A DNA stretch of 64,000 nucleotides from Prostheceraeus crozeri (lineage: Eukaryota > Platyhelminthes > Polycladida > Euryleptidae). This document shows, one piece after another, positions 1-8,509 of this stretch. The translations under genes and the position numbers were made by a program. How positions within the stretch are numbered: position 1 is the first letter of the stretch; every line of letters starts with the position of its first letter. The stretch is from assembly GCA_907163375.1 (NCBI GenBank), contig CAJQUW010007257.1:1-64000 (forward strand), given 5' to 3'. A model generated the notes under the pieces. It saw nothing but the letters and a program-made list of their open reading frames with translations, ran no database searches and was not told where the DNA came from.

Positions 1-240
1 AGCTAGGTTGTCATAGACCCTATACCGCCGAGGTCGTACTGGTGCATCTGGCACCTTTCGGATGCGGGTGGTTTTAGGAGTCCACACCTCATCCGTCCAA
101 ATGATCTTCTTGATCTTCCCCTTCTTCTCATCCTCTTCATCCCACTCGTCGAGGATGATGAGTTGGGAATGCCGTTGTCTTCATCGGTGAAGACGGGAAT
201 GTTGTCGCAGATGTCGCTTCCATCGTGACTTCAAATTGAA

Positions 241-271
241 TGAGAAGCGCTACAATCTTCTGGCTTATATA
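241..271 (-). promoter_or_regulatory. TATA + initiator core promoter
   Basis: On the minus strand TATATAAG (271-264) is followed 30 bases later by an initiator TCATTC with its A at 241. The first ATG downstream is at 223-221 and opens only a short frame, so the gene it drives is not resolved. One of four promoters of this layout in the A and B arms. Confidence 0.55.
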
Positions 272-303
272 GGGTTTTCAACAATGAATTGCTCAACAGC
301 GAA

Positions 304-441
304 TCAGAATGCTTCAGGGATAGCAATCGACTGCATAATGTTCAAGTTGACTGATAGCAGATTCAACTTAATGATAGTATTCGCCAGTCCGAAGACTGCC
401 CAGGGCAAACCGCGAGGAAGTTCTATCATGTCTTGCCCCAT
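304..441 (-). CDS. short ORF inside repeat M (45 aa), copy 1
   Basis: This is a 45-residue frame whose ATG sits in GCCACCATGG, a perfect vertebrate-style Kozak context. It begins MGQDMIE and contains the hydrophobic stretch GLPWAVFGLANTII. The same ORF start occurs in the M copy at 38197. The frame is also open for some residues upstream of the ATG, and the opposite strand of M is open too, so which strand is coding is uncertain. No known family is recognised. Treat it as a candidate micropeptide or as the end of a larger protein. Confidence 0.3.
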   Translation of the reverse strand: MGQDMIELPRGLPWAVFGLANTIIKLNLLSVNLNIMQSIAIPEAF

Positions 442-481
442 GGTGGCCCTTAAGAGAGCCGATGGTTCGTTCTCGGGAGTA
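341..481 (-). repeat. repeat M, copy 1 (about 140 bp)
   Basis: It matches 817-957 closely in the same orientation, and 38161-38297 in inverted orientation (only a few differences by eye). It carries the hairpin GTTGACTG-ATAG-CAG..TCAAC at its left end and the Kozak ATG in its right half. Confidence 0.8.
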
Positions 482-489
482 ACGTCATC

Positions 490-756
490 TTAAACCCTAC
501 CAATTCTGCTGAGAGAGTCTTTGACTCTCTCTTTGGTAGCACTGTCGACTTCCACACTAGCTGGCACATGGCTAAAAATTGGAATGTAGCGCCATTCCGT
601 TGGATTGACAGCAGTTGCTGTCATCGGATTGCCAATCCGAGCAAGATTATTAAAAACTCTGTCTTGCTCCTCTAGCCTGACAAACTCCTCAAATAAATTT
701 CGCGGCCTTAACTGTGGTCCGCGAGGAGAGCTGACTTGACTGTTCGGCGTCTGCAT
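490..756 (-). CDS. unknown 88-aa protein of element A
   Basis: An 88-residue frame starts MQTPNSQVSSPRGP and is polar, with WRYIPIFSHVP near the middle; no domain is recognised. Support for a real gene is its own promoter: TATATAAA at 795-788 and initiators TCATTTC from 765, only about 10 bases before the ATG at 756-754. It lies between two copies of repeat M. Such a short leader is unusual for a cellular gene and fits a compact element gene. The function is unknown. Confidence 0.45.
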   Translation of the reverse strand: MQTPNSQVSSPRGPQLRPRNLFEEFVRLEEQDRVFNNLARIGNPMTATAVNPTEWRYIPIFSHVPASVEVDSATKERVKDSLSRIGRV

Positions 757-764
757 GATTGAAA

Positions 765-795
765 TGAAATGAAATGAGAGGCAGTGGTTTATATA
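765..795 (-). promoter_or_regulatory. TATA + initiator core promoter for the 88-aa ORF
   Basis: On the minus strand TATATAAA (795-788) is followed 30 bases later by TCATTTC (A at 765), and the TCATTTC unit repeats at 5-base steps. The ATG follows at 756. Confidence 0.6.
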
Positions 796-816
796 CCCCT
801 CTAACGCGACGCAACG

Positions 817-957
817 TTCAAGTTGACTGATAGCAGATTCAACTTAATGATAGTATTCGCCAGTCCGAAGACTGCCCAGGGCAAACCGCGTGGAGGTTCT
901 ATCATGTGTTGCCCCTAGGTGGCCCTTAAGAGAGCCGATGGTTCGTTCTCGGGAGTA
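817..957 (-). repeat. repeat M, copy 2
   Basis: It is nearly identical to 341-481 and to the inverted copy at 38161-38297. It follows the coiled-coil gene in its direction of transcription, just as the third copy follows the integrase fusion in element B. Confidence 0.8.
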
Positions 958-1052
958 AATTGATGGGTGGTGAAGGCAGGCAAAGATCTGCAATGAAAAT
1001 GATATGTATTAGAATAGGATATACTATCTTATTTACTTTTTCACTTACCAAG

Positions 1053-2168
1053 TTAGTCATCCTTAGGCAGTCTCGCGGGCTTCCTGATTGAAAATTTGTG
1101 GAGATGCCCGCGCATTCTTAGTGTAGCGTGGAGGCATTTCTTGCTCGGATGTCCATGATAGCATACAATGCTTTCGTCCAGGCTTTTATTGACGAGGACT
1201 TCGCCGGCCAGATGGTTATCCCGAATAGGGATGTGGAACTCAAACAAACGATCCTCATTCACACGTTCCCACTCATCCCTCATGCGCTCCAACTTCTCAC
1301 ACGCCTGCCTCTCATCACCCCGCCGAGCCACAGTCCTCTCCAACTCAACATTCCTCGCTCTCAACACACTCATCTCCTTCATCATCTCCTCAAACTTCGC
1401 TTCTGCCTCTCCCATTCTCCTCTCCGCAGCACTCGCCCTCTTCTCACACTCATCATTCTTGTCTTCCAACACTCGCACATTCTCCTTCAACTCTTTCACA
1501 ACACGCCTCATACGGATATTCTCATCTGCCACCTCCTTACATTTCACCTCCTTCATTTTCAGCTCACTCAACTCACTCAACGTTCTCTCATTCACCTTCC
1601 TCAAACTTTCGTAGCGATCTACCAACAAAGCATGTGCCGCTTGCTGCGACACATGCTTCTTTTCCATGTCCTCATCCCACCGCGCCGACTGCTTCCGTAC
1701 CCCACCACCCTTCACTATTGGGGAAGATGAGCTCTTCGGGGGGTCGCTAATAACAATATTGGATACCTCGGATGACGAAGAGCTCAACTTCCTCACACAC
1801 TTCCTCACTCGCTCCCTATCCAAATCCACATCATCCTCATCATCACTCTCAAACACTCTCTTCCGCCACTTGTCAGCCTTCAAACCGGCCACAGCATTCT
1901 CTACCTCATTCTCCACAGCATTCCCACTAGCATTCTCCACAGCATTCCCACTAGCATTCTCAACAACATTCCCACTAGCATTCTCAACAACATTCTTGGC
2001 CTCTTTCTCCAACATTCGCTCCTTCTCAGCATTCATCAACTCCACAAATCTCAAATCGGTCACCAACCCTCCTGTACACTCACCATGCCTCCGATAAAAC
2101 TCGGCCTCCTGCCCAACAACCAACAGCACCCTGCACTTCACACAGGCAACCCTATTCAGGATAACCAT
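1053..2168 (-). CDS. coiled-coil protein of element A with a C-terminal domain shared with the integrase fusion
   Basis: This is a 371-residue open frame. The first 35 residues hold a Cys/His cluster (CVKC...YRRHGEC) that could bind zinc. Residues about 60-95 are tandem VVENASGN-type octapeptides. An acidic stretch ending DDVDLDRER follows, then a serine-rich linker, then a heptad-rich coiled coil over about residues 190-310 (many E/K/R, L/M at core spacing). The last 60 residues (FEFHIPIR...CLHATLRMR) match the end of the protein at 36376-38031 (LHIPIR...CLHFTF), and DVDLDRE is also shared. A GTAAGT donor just after the frame and a TTGCAG acceptor near 990 suggest a short 3' intron. It lies in the terminal gene slot of element A, downstream of repeat R. 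The function is unknown; a scaffold or assembly role is only a guess. Confidence 0.65.
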   Translation of the reverse strand: MVILNRVACVKCRVLLVVGQEAEFYRRHGECTGGLVTDLRFVELMNAEKERMLEKEAKNVVENASGNVVENASGNAVENASGNAVENEVENAVAGLKADKWRKRVFESDDEDDVDLDRERVRKCVRKLSSSSSEVSNIVISDPPKSSSSPIVKGGGVRKQSARWDEDMEKKHVSQQAAHALLVDRYESLRKVNERTLSELSELKMKEVKCKEVADENIRMRRVVKELKENVRVLEDKNDECEKRASAAERRMGEAEAKFEEMMKEMSVLRARNVELERTVARRGDERQACEKLERMRDEWERVNEDRLFEFHIPIRDNHLAGEVLVNKSLDESIVCYHGHPSKKCLHATLRMRGHLHKFSIRKPARLPKDD

Positions 2169-2373
2169 GTGGTCGGCCCCTGCCTTCCTTATGTGGTCCC
2201 TGAGACCGTCCTCGGCGGTTGATTCTACCGCATACGCACATTTTAATATGAAACTTCTTATTTCTATCGTTGTTCACCATTTTTGCTGTCAGTACTCAGA
2301 TTTCTCGTTAACTGTAAGATAATGAAATTAGTATAAGTTTTGAATCATGTAGTACAGTCATATTCCTAAAGCA

Positions 2374-2630
2374 TTACACTTAGTCAGGAATGATAGATGT
2401 GAGTGTAGTGAGTGGCACTCGATCCCGTCGACAGCCCGAAGGCCTTGTACCGATCACTAGGGAAGTGAGAGATCTTCCCCGATACCCGCTCTTTACAGCT
2501 AAAGACATCATTGTCACTGCCCCGAAGTGGTAACAGGAACGCCGAGTCAAAGGTAGTGATCAGTAGCTGGGATCTAACCCCTCAAAGCTGCCTTAGACTT
2601 AGTTAAATTTCAAATCTGATAGCAGATTTG
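2374..2630 (-). repeat. repeat R, copy 1
   Basis: About 255 bp, repeated in tandem at 2704-2980 (offset 327 bp) and inverted at 36022-36300. It carries the perfect hairpin CAAATCTGATAGCAGATTTG at 2611-2630. It lies between the promoter and the coding frame in both elements, so it is likely leader or intron sequence. No coding call is made. Confidence 0.8.
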
Positions 2631-2703
2631 AATGTAGTATACAGCCTAGAACATAATATCATCATTCAACATTCAACTTAGTCAACATTCAACATAATAT
2701 CAA

Positions 2704-2980
2704 CACTTAGTGAGGAATGATAGATGTGAGTGTAGTAAGTGGCACTCGATCCCGTCGACAGCCCGAAGGCCTTGTACTGATCGCTAGGGAAGTGAGAGAT
2801 CTTCCCCGATACCCGCTCTTTACAGCTGAAGACATCATTGTCACTGCCCCGAAGTGGTAACAGGAACGCCGAGTCAAAGGTAGTGATCAGTAGCTGGGAT
2901 CTAACCCCTCAAAGCTGCCTTAGACTTAGTTAAATTTCAAATCTGATAGCAGATTTGAACTCAGGATACTTGAAAACCTT
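2704..2980 (-). repeat. repeat R, copy 2
   Basis: The second tandem copy, with the same hairpin at 2938-2957. Its right flank (ATACTTGAAAACCTT) is also shared with the element B copy, so homology runs a little beyond the tandem unit. Confidence 0.8.
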
Positions 2981-3198
2981 AGTCTATATGTTAAAACTTT
3001 GAAAAAACTGAAAATTAAGAATTTTTAAAAAATTCCGCATTTTACTACTCATACTACTTTTAAAAAATTTTATCAGTAGTAAAGACACTATCAAACTCTA
3101 TCATACAAACTTTGAAGTAGCAAGATAGCTTGCCTACTTCAAAAGATAGAGTCCTTTGCACCCGATATCGGGAGCTGAGAGCGACGACCGTCGCTTAC

Positions 3199-3247
3199 CT
3201 CGTCTTTCGATGAAGTGATCAGACTTACGTTGTCGGGGGTTTATATA
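3199..3247 (-). promoter_or_regulatory. TATA + initiator + first-exon donor of element A
   Basis: On the minus strand TATATAAA (3247-3240) is followed 31 bases later by TCACTTC (A at 3216), then a GAG|GTAAGC splice donor after 3199. Sequence just downstream (GTCGTCGCTCTCAGCTCC) is homologous to that after the promoter at 35243. It would start transcription leftward through repeat R into the coiled-coil gene, with a first exon of only about 18 bases. Confidence 0.6.
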
Positions 3248-3338
3248 TGCTCGGAAGAAAACTTAAAATGGCTCTATCTCCGAAAGTATTCATCGTAGCG
3301 ACATGCGGTTTGTTGCAAACGATTTGTCTCATCATTCT

Positions 3339-5220
3339 TTACAATATGACACCTGAACCATTCTCATATGACCATGGGAAGTTGGTCCGCCAGCACATGT
3401 CCATGTAACATGCCACAAGTGAAAAAATTCCTAAGTGTGAGAGCTCCAGTGTGGTGAAAATTTTGAAAATTTTAAAACTTCCGAATTTCGACCTGGGACC
3501 TTTACCAAAACATTTTTCATCAAATTTCACTGACCTCCCCCCCTCATTCACAGAAATTTGATGAAAAATGTTTTGGTGACGGTCCCAGGTCGAAATTCCA
3601 CACTTTGGAAAATTTTCAAAATTTTACCCATACAAAGTCACTCTGACACTTAGGATTTTTTCAGGTGAGCGAGCTCCGACCTAAAATCTTGTAACAGCTC
3701 TAACTTTTGAACGAAGACAGATAGGAACAAGCCGATTCTTTCACTGAATTTGTCTCACTCTTAGCTTTCAAACAAGCTATTGCACGACAAAATCCGTCCA
3801 CTAGAAGCCAAGATCGAAGCTAGCTGTCCAGAGGGGGGGGGAGGTCAGTGAAATTTGATGAAAAATGTTTTGGTGACGGTCCCAGGTCGAAATTCCACAC
3901 TTTGGAAAATTTTCAAAATTTTACCCATACAAAGTCACTCTGACACTTAGGATTTTTTCAGGTGAGCGAGCTCCGACCTAAAATCTTGTAACCGCTCTAA
4001 CTTTTGAACGAAGACAGATAGGAACAAGCCGATTCTTTCACTGAATTTGTCTCACTCTTAGCTTTCAAACGAGCTATTGCACGACCAAATCCGTCCAGTA
4101 GAAGCCAAGATCGAAGCTAGCTGTCGAGAGGGGGGGGGAGGTCAGTGAAATTTGATGAAAAATGTTTTGGTGACGGTCCCAGGTCGAAATTCCACACTTT
4201 GGAAAATTTTCAAAATTTTACCCATACAAAGCCACTCTGACACTTAGGATTTTTTCAGGTGAGCGAGCTCCGACCTAAAATCTTGTAACCGCTCTAACTT
4301 GTGAACGGCTGGTCGATTGACTCGCAACAAAAAATGTTGTCGAGCAGTTTTTTCTCCTCTTTCAAACGAGTAGCTGTAAGACAAAATCCGTCCACTAGAA
4401 CCAAAGTTAGAAGATTGCTGTCGGGGGGGGGGTCAGTGAAATTTGATGAAAAATGTTTTGGTGGCGGTCCCAGGTCGAAATTCCACACTTTGGAAAATTT
4501 TCAAAATTTTACCCATACAAAGTCACTCTGACACTTAGGATTTTTTCAGGTGAGCGAGCTCCGACCTAAAATCTTGTAACCGCTCTAACTTTTGAACGAA
4601 GACAGATAGGAACAAGCCGATTCTTTCACTGAATTTGTCTCACTCTTAGCTTTCAAACGAGCTATTGCACGACAAAATCCGTCCACTGGAAGCAAGCTGT
4701 CCAGGGGGGGGGACGTCAGCCGAAAATTTTTTCTCTCCGATTGACTTGAAACTCACCCTACCGATGCAGAATTTCACGCTGAATCCGAATCTGACCTCCG
4801 TTTTCTCATCCGATGCTTCGTTTGGACGCTACACACCAAAACGTCCCAAATTCTAACTCTGTTAAAATTTTGAAGAAAAATTTTTTCTCACCGATTGCCT
4901 TGAAACTCACCCTACCGATGCAGAATTTCACGCTGAACACGAATCCGACCTCCGTTTTCTCATCCGACCACTCCTTCCACTCGAAACAACCCATTTTACA
5001 ACCCAACATTCAGCAGATTGCACCAAAAACATCACACACTATAGCCTCAAGACTAATCCTGGCGGTCGCCCAAGTCCACCACGACACTCTATCGTTCCAG
5101 AGGGGGGGGGACTCAGACACGAAGCACCACGGCGGCCGACCACGACACTCTGCCGTGCCAGAGGGGGGGGACTCAGCGATGGCGGCCATCTTGCGCGGTC
5201 CAGAAGTGGAGTTTTGCTTA
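3339..5220 (-). repeat. G/C-run tandem repeat block, probable Polinton terminal repeat (A)
   Basis: Units of about 291-298 bp begin near 3550, 3842, 4140 and 4431. Each includes a run of 7-10 G followed by GTCAGTGAAATTTGATG and ends with a segment like ACGAAGACAGATAGG. A partial inverted copy at about 3395-3540 faces the first unit, making a palindrome centred near 3541. From 4720 a diverged unit type takes over (CGATGCTTCGTTTGG), then G-run units near 5100 and 5161. The same units occur inverted at 34.0-35.2 kb and at 25.5-26.0 kb. No coding is seen; open frames here are by-products of the repeat. Confidence 0.7.
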
Positions 5221-5270
5221 CTACTTACGTAACTTTTCAGTCGTAGGAAAAACATCAGAAAAATCACTAG

Positions 5271-5800
5271 TCAACAGGTTCAAAAACCCTGCTACACTTG
5301 CTGTCTGACCAACAAACTCATCGGTTTATACAAAACTTGCAATTCAACACGAAATTGGTCTGGCAAACCATGCATCTTATCTTTATCGATAGAACAAAAC
5401 AAATCACTAGGAGAAAAGACAGATATAGCATTCCCGTAATATCGGGTAATGTTTGAGAGGAGTCTACCATGATGTCTGCCAACTCGAGATATTATGATGG
5501 TTCACGTTTATCAACAAACGATGTTTCCATGCCAATACATAATGACATTCCGATGTGTGTTTATCTTCTTAATATTGAATCTTCTTTCACAATGTAGATT
5601 TCACCACTGTGATGTGTTACTGATAATTATTACGTCAAATATAGTAAGTAATTAATGCATGTAATTACCTAAAATAAGTTTTAAATTTCTGAAATTTGCT
5701 TTTAGGACGTATTGCTCGATCATTAAGAATGAAGCGGTAAAAGTTGGTTTAGTATGATAATTTGACAGTTAACACTGCTGTTTACCTCAATTACCCTACG
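5271..5800. other. no gene seen
   Basis: AT-rich non-coding DNA next to element A. No repeat or coding signal was recognised. Confidence 0.5.
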
Positions 5801-5807
5801 AAATCGC

Positions 5808-5968
5808 CACTGACAGTCAGGAAAGAGATCCGCTGAATCAAATTTGTGCGTTATTTTGTCATGGTGGTGAAATTTCTGTCCGTTATATCCAGTTGTACGT
5901 TCGTGTTCGCTAAAACCAGGGTATTTCGTTATTGGTCCCGGTTCCGGGGTGATGCTGTTGCTGCTCAT
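5808..5968 (-). CDS. exon-like segment, unknown protein
   Basis: On the minus strand an ATG opens MSSNSITPEPGPITKYPGF and continues through FHHHDKITHKF and DLFPDCQWRF before a weak GTAATT donor. The composition (Pro, His, Asp, few stops) looks more protein-like than nearby frames. No family is recognised, and it may be chance. If real it would be a first exon of a host gene reading left. Confidence 0.22.
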
Positions 5969-6490
5969 TAATTGATGCACGTATCAAATTGATATTCTAC
6001 GATTGATTTTGTATCAGCCCATTCACGTGCCTGTCTTACAACCGAATCGATGGTCTCATCTGAACATGTCATATCGATCCGAAAGTAAGAAATGATATCA
6101 TTCAAAAATTTAGTTGATATAGAAACTTGTCATTGCGATCACTTTAAATCATTAACTTCATTTGATTTGAGATGTTACCTTCTTGCCTCACTCTTTGAAG
6201 TAAATTCAATGTTGCAAGTTGGAAAATGACGGCTAGGGCATGGACTCATCTATATAGAACCTATTAGTAATATCTCTAGGAGTCCATGGCTTGGGAATGT
6301 CTACTTATTTTCTAGATCTATGATGCAATTATTTCAGAAAATGACAAATTGTACACTGTGTTAAGGTTCGCATATCTTTCGATGTTGAAATGTTGAACCG
6401 CAATATACTGATTTGCGAGAGAAAGTCGCAAAAGAGAAGTAAAAAAACACATAAATTAAAAATTTCTTTCAACTCCGCACTCTTCGGCAG

Positions 6491-6633
6491 AATTGCCAAG
6501 GACGGATATGGCATTCCCTCTTTGGATGGCGATGCTCAATCTCTGGAAGAAGAATATCTGTCGTTGCTCGATCCTCCCTGGTCTTCTTCACTAGACGAGA
6601 ACCGATTTCTTTCGCAAACTCAATGGTATCATG
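6491..6633 (+). CDS. internal-exon candidate of a host gene, possibly leading into an SH2 domain
   Basis: A pyrimidine-rich acceptor ending CAG at 6490 and a perfect donor G|GTAAGT at 6634 bracket an open frame of about 47 residues: IAKDGYGIPSLDGDAQ, then LEEEYLSLLDPPW, then FLSQTQWYHG. SH2 domains commonly begin with a W-Y/F-H-G motif, so the exon end would fit the start of one. That is inference from four residues, and no partner exons were found nearby. The open frame running past the donor is probably intron read-through. Confidence 0.35.
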
Positions 6634-6639
6634 GTAAGT

Positions 6640-7750
6640 CCATCAGGACGTTTGCCATCTTGTGTGGAAACTCCCGGAAGCTACAAGATGGCAGGAAATC
6701 CACTGGATACCAAGGCTCGTCGAATAAGGTCATTGGACTCTTGATGATGCTGTCAGCAGGCAGCAATGAAGATATACATGTATTATCTTTCAAATGACAA
6801 CCTAAAAATCGTCGGCGCGTGCCGCCAGATGTTCGTAGACAAAAAAATTAAGAAATAAAGATACCGCCAGAAATATAAAGACAGAAGTAATGAATGGAAT
6901 GAATTAATACCTTTTGTATAAAATACTTTACCATGTGTATGCTACTTATAGATACTATGCTAGAGATGCTTAGAAAGCATACGATTATTGGCCTAATATG
7001 CAAACTGGGCAGCCTAATGGCCTAATTGATAGGGGAGTAGGGAAAACAAGCCAAGCTTTGTATATCTTGTACATGTATTTGGTTTCTTACACAGCAGGGC
7101 GTGAAATCGATAGCGTAGTATCATAATATGTCATATGTAAATTCAAAAATCAAAATAATGCTTAATTAAAATAATTAATGTAAGCGATTAAATCTTATCA
7201 GGATAAAAAATTAACTTCGGATAGCTCGTCATGTTTAATATATCAATACTCGTCATTTGAATATTATCAATACAAAAATTAGATGCTGACCGCCTAGGGA
7301 TGGTAAAGCAGAGAGCAGACATGTAATGAACGTGCCGCTATCCTCCACCGTGACCCGTAGAGTTTGAATTGTAAGGATAAATTATTGACTTTTGATCTTT
7401 CAAGAGAACAGGAAAGCACGAATACACTGAAACATGGGACGAGTTCTGCTTCCTATAGTAAAAGTATCTGTGTTCGGTATATACTTCACATTTCTAAATA
7501 TGTAATTCTTAGTTCTAGACTAATGTGTATTTGAGAACCATGCAATAATTTACAGATCGGTCAAGTAAAAGATGGAATCAAAGAATCTTTTTACTTCTCT
7601 ATTGCATTCGATTGACGGTACATAGATGATCATTAAATCTGTTTTTATAGTTCATTTACAATTGGTGCATGTTAGTTGAGTTGTCGACTGTTTCATTCAT
7701 GCGTCAGTTGTTCATGACCACTTCCTTTGTACCGGTACATACATGTAGTT
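6640..7750. other. no gene seen; short repeat at 7587-7663
   Basis: Non-coding, AT-rich. 7587-7663 resembles 23872-23953 at roughly 80% by eye (shared TATAGTTCATTTACAATTG), so it is a dispersed repeat or an old duplication lying just beyond the 3' end of the secreted-protein gene. Confidence 0.4.
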
Positions 7751-7752
7751 GC

Positions 7753-8457
7753 TTATTGCTCTTCTTCATCATTACCTTCGTCTTTCTCATCACCTTCATC
7801 TTCGTCATCGCCGTCTTCCTCATGATCACCTTTACGGTCATCGTCACGATCGTCATCACCTCTGCGTCTACGACGACTTCCAGCGCCACGTTCCATCTGC
7901 TTCCGTCGTTCTATTTGTTCCATTACGAATAAAAGGCTTTGGATTTGTTCTTTCTTTTCTCGAGCACAGCACATGACTGGAGAAACTGCGTTGGTTACAT
8001 CATCGAAACTATGGTATAACTCTTTCTTTGCTTTTTCGAGATCCGACTTGATTCCATCAATCTCAGTCTTGTTTGACTTCATATCATTTGCCTTTTTCAA
8101 TGCACTTGCCGCTCCTGCTATCCGAACCAGCTTTCTGGGAGCATCGAGCAGCGCACGGAAGAAGATTTGTGTATTTCTTTCCGCAACATCACATGTATCG
8201 TTCTTGCATGGCCATTTTCGTTCAGGATGTTCCAGTTGCTTATTGAAATCCAAGAAATTGATCAATTTGAATGCCAATTGAAGTTCTTCTTGACGTTCAC
8301 CGTGATCGCCTCGACCTCCTCTGGATCCGCCATCTGGACCGCCTTTTCCTTTTTGACGAGAGTGAGAGCCACCGTTAGATGGCTGAGTGGAATTGGAAGC
8401 ACTGAGACATATCGCGCACGATATGACCAGAATGAGAAGTCCCAAGAAGTATTTCAT
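7753..8457 (-). CDS. secreted protein with acidic tail, unknown family
   Basis: The frame encodes 234 residues from the ATG at 8457. I chose this start because MKYFLGLLILVISCAICLSA is a textbook signal peptide with likely cleavage near residue 18-20, while the 17 codons upstream look like intron: TTTTCAG precedes GTAAAATG, so a 5' exon is probably non-coding. After a Gly/Ser/Arg-rich segment (about 25-50) comes a helical region with Cys residues at CKNDTC and in MCCAREKK, then a basic patch RRRRR, then a strongly acidic D/E tail to the end. It has no transmembrane segment beyond the signal. No homologous family is recognised. The intact frame, signal peptide and splice-like 5' boundary argue for a live host gene, acting extracellularly or in secretory granules. 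Confidence 0.6.
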   Translation of the reverse strand: MKYFLGLLILVISCAICLSASNSTQPSNGGSHSRQKGKGGPDGGSRGGRGDHGERQEELQLAFKLINFLDFNKQLEHPERKWPCKNDTCDVAERNTQIFFRALLDAPRKLVRIAGAASALKKANDMKSNKTEIDGIKSDLEKAKKELYHSFDDVTNAVSPVMCCAREKKEQIQSLLFVMEQIERRKQMERGAGSRRRRRGDDDRDDDRKGDHEEDGDDEDEGDEKDEGNDEEEQ

Positions 8458-8509
8458 TTTACCTGAAAACGATGAAACAATATCATAATACACAGATGTT
8501 TTTAGCATT

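Larger units (their letters stand above)
1..5270 (-). mobile_element. Polinton-like element A, terminal part (interior continues off the left edge)
   Basis: Seen: from right to left this region holds a block of about 300-bp G/C-run tandem repeats, a TATA promoter firing left, two copies of repeat R, a coiled-coil gene, two copies of repeat M and short ORFs. The same blocks occur at 34.0-38.3 kb in the same order but opposite orientation, where they lead into a Polinton integrase. Inference: A is the end of a second Polinton-family element and the G/C-run block is its terminal repeat. No integrase or polymerase of A is visible here, so the family call rests on the mirror arrangement. Only the terminal 5 kb is in view, so whether the element is whole cannot be judged. 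Confidence 0.5.

Noticed and set aside
1128-2097. Plus-strand frames of 143-200 codons
   Set aside because: They are shadows of the minus-strand coiled-coil gene, whose heptads and shared C-terminal domain favour the minus strand.
5275-5300. tRNA B-box-like GGTTCAAAAACC
   Set aside because: No A box or cloverleaf could be found upstream.
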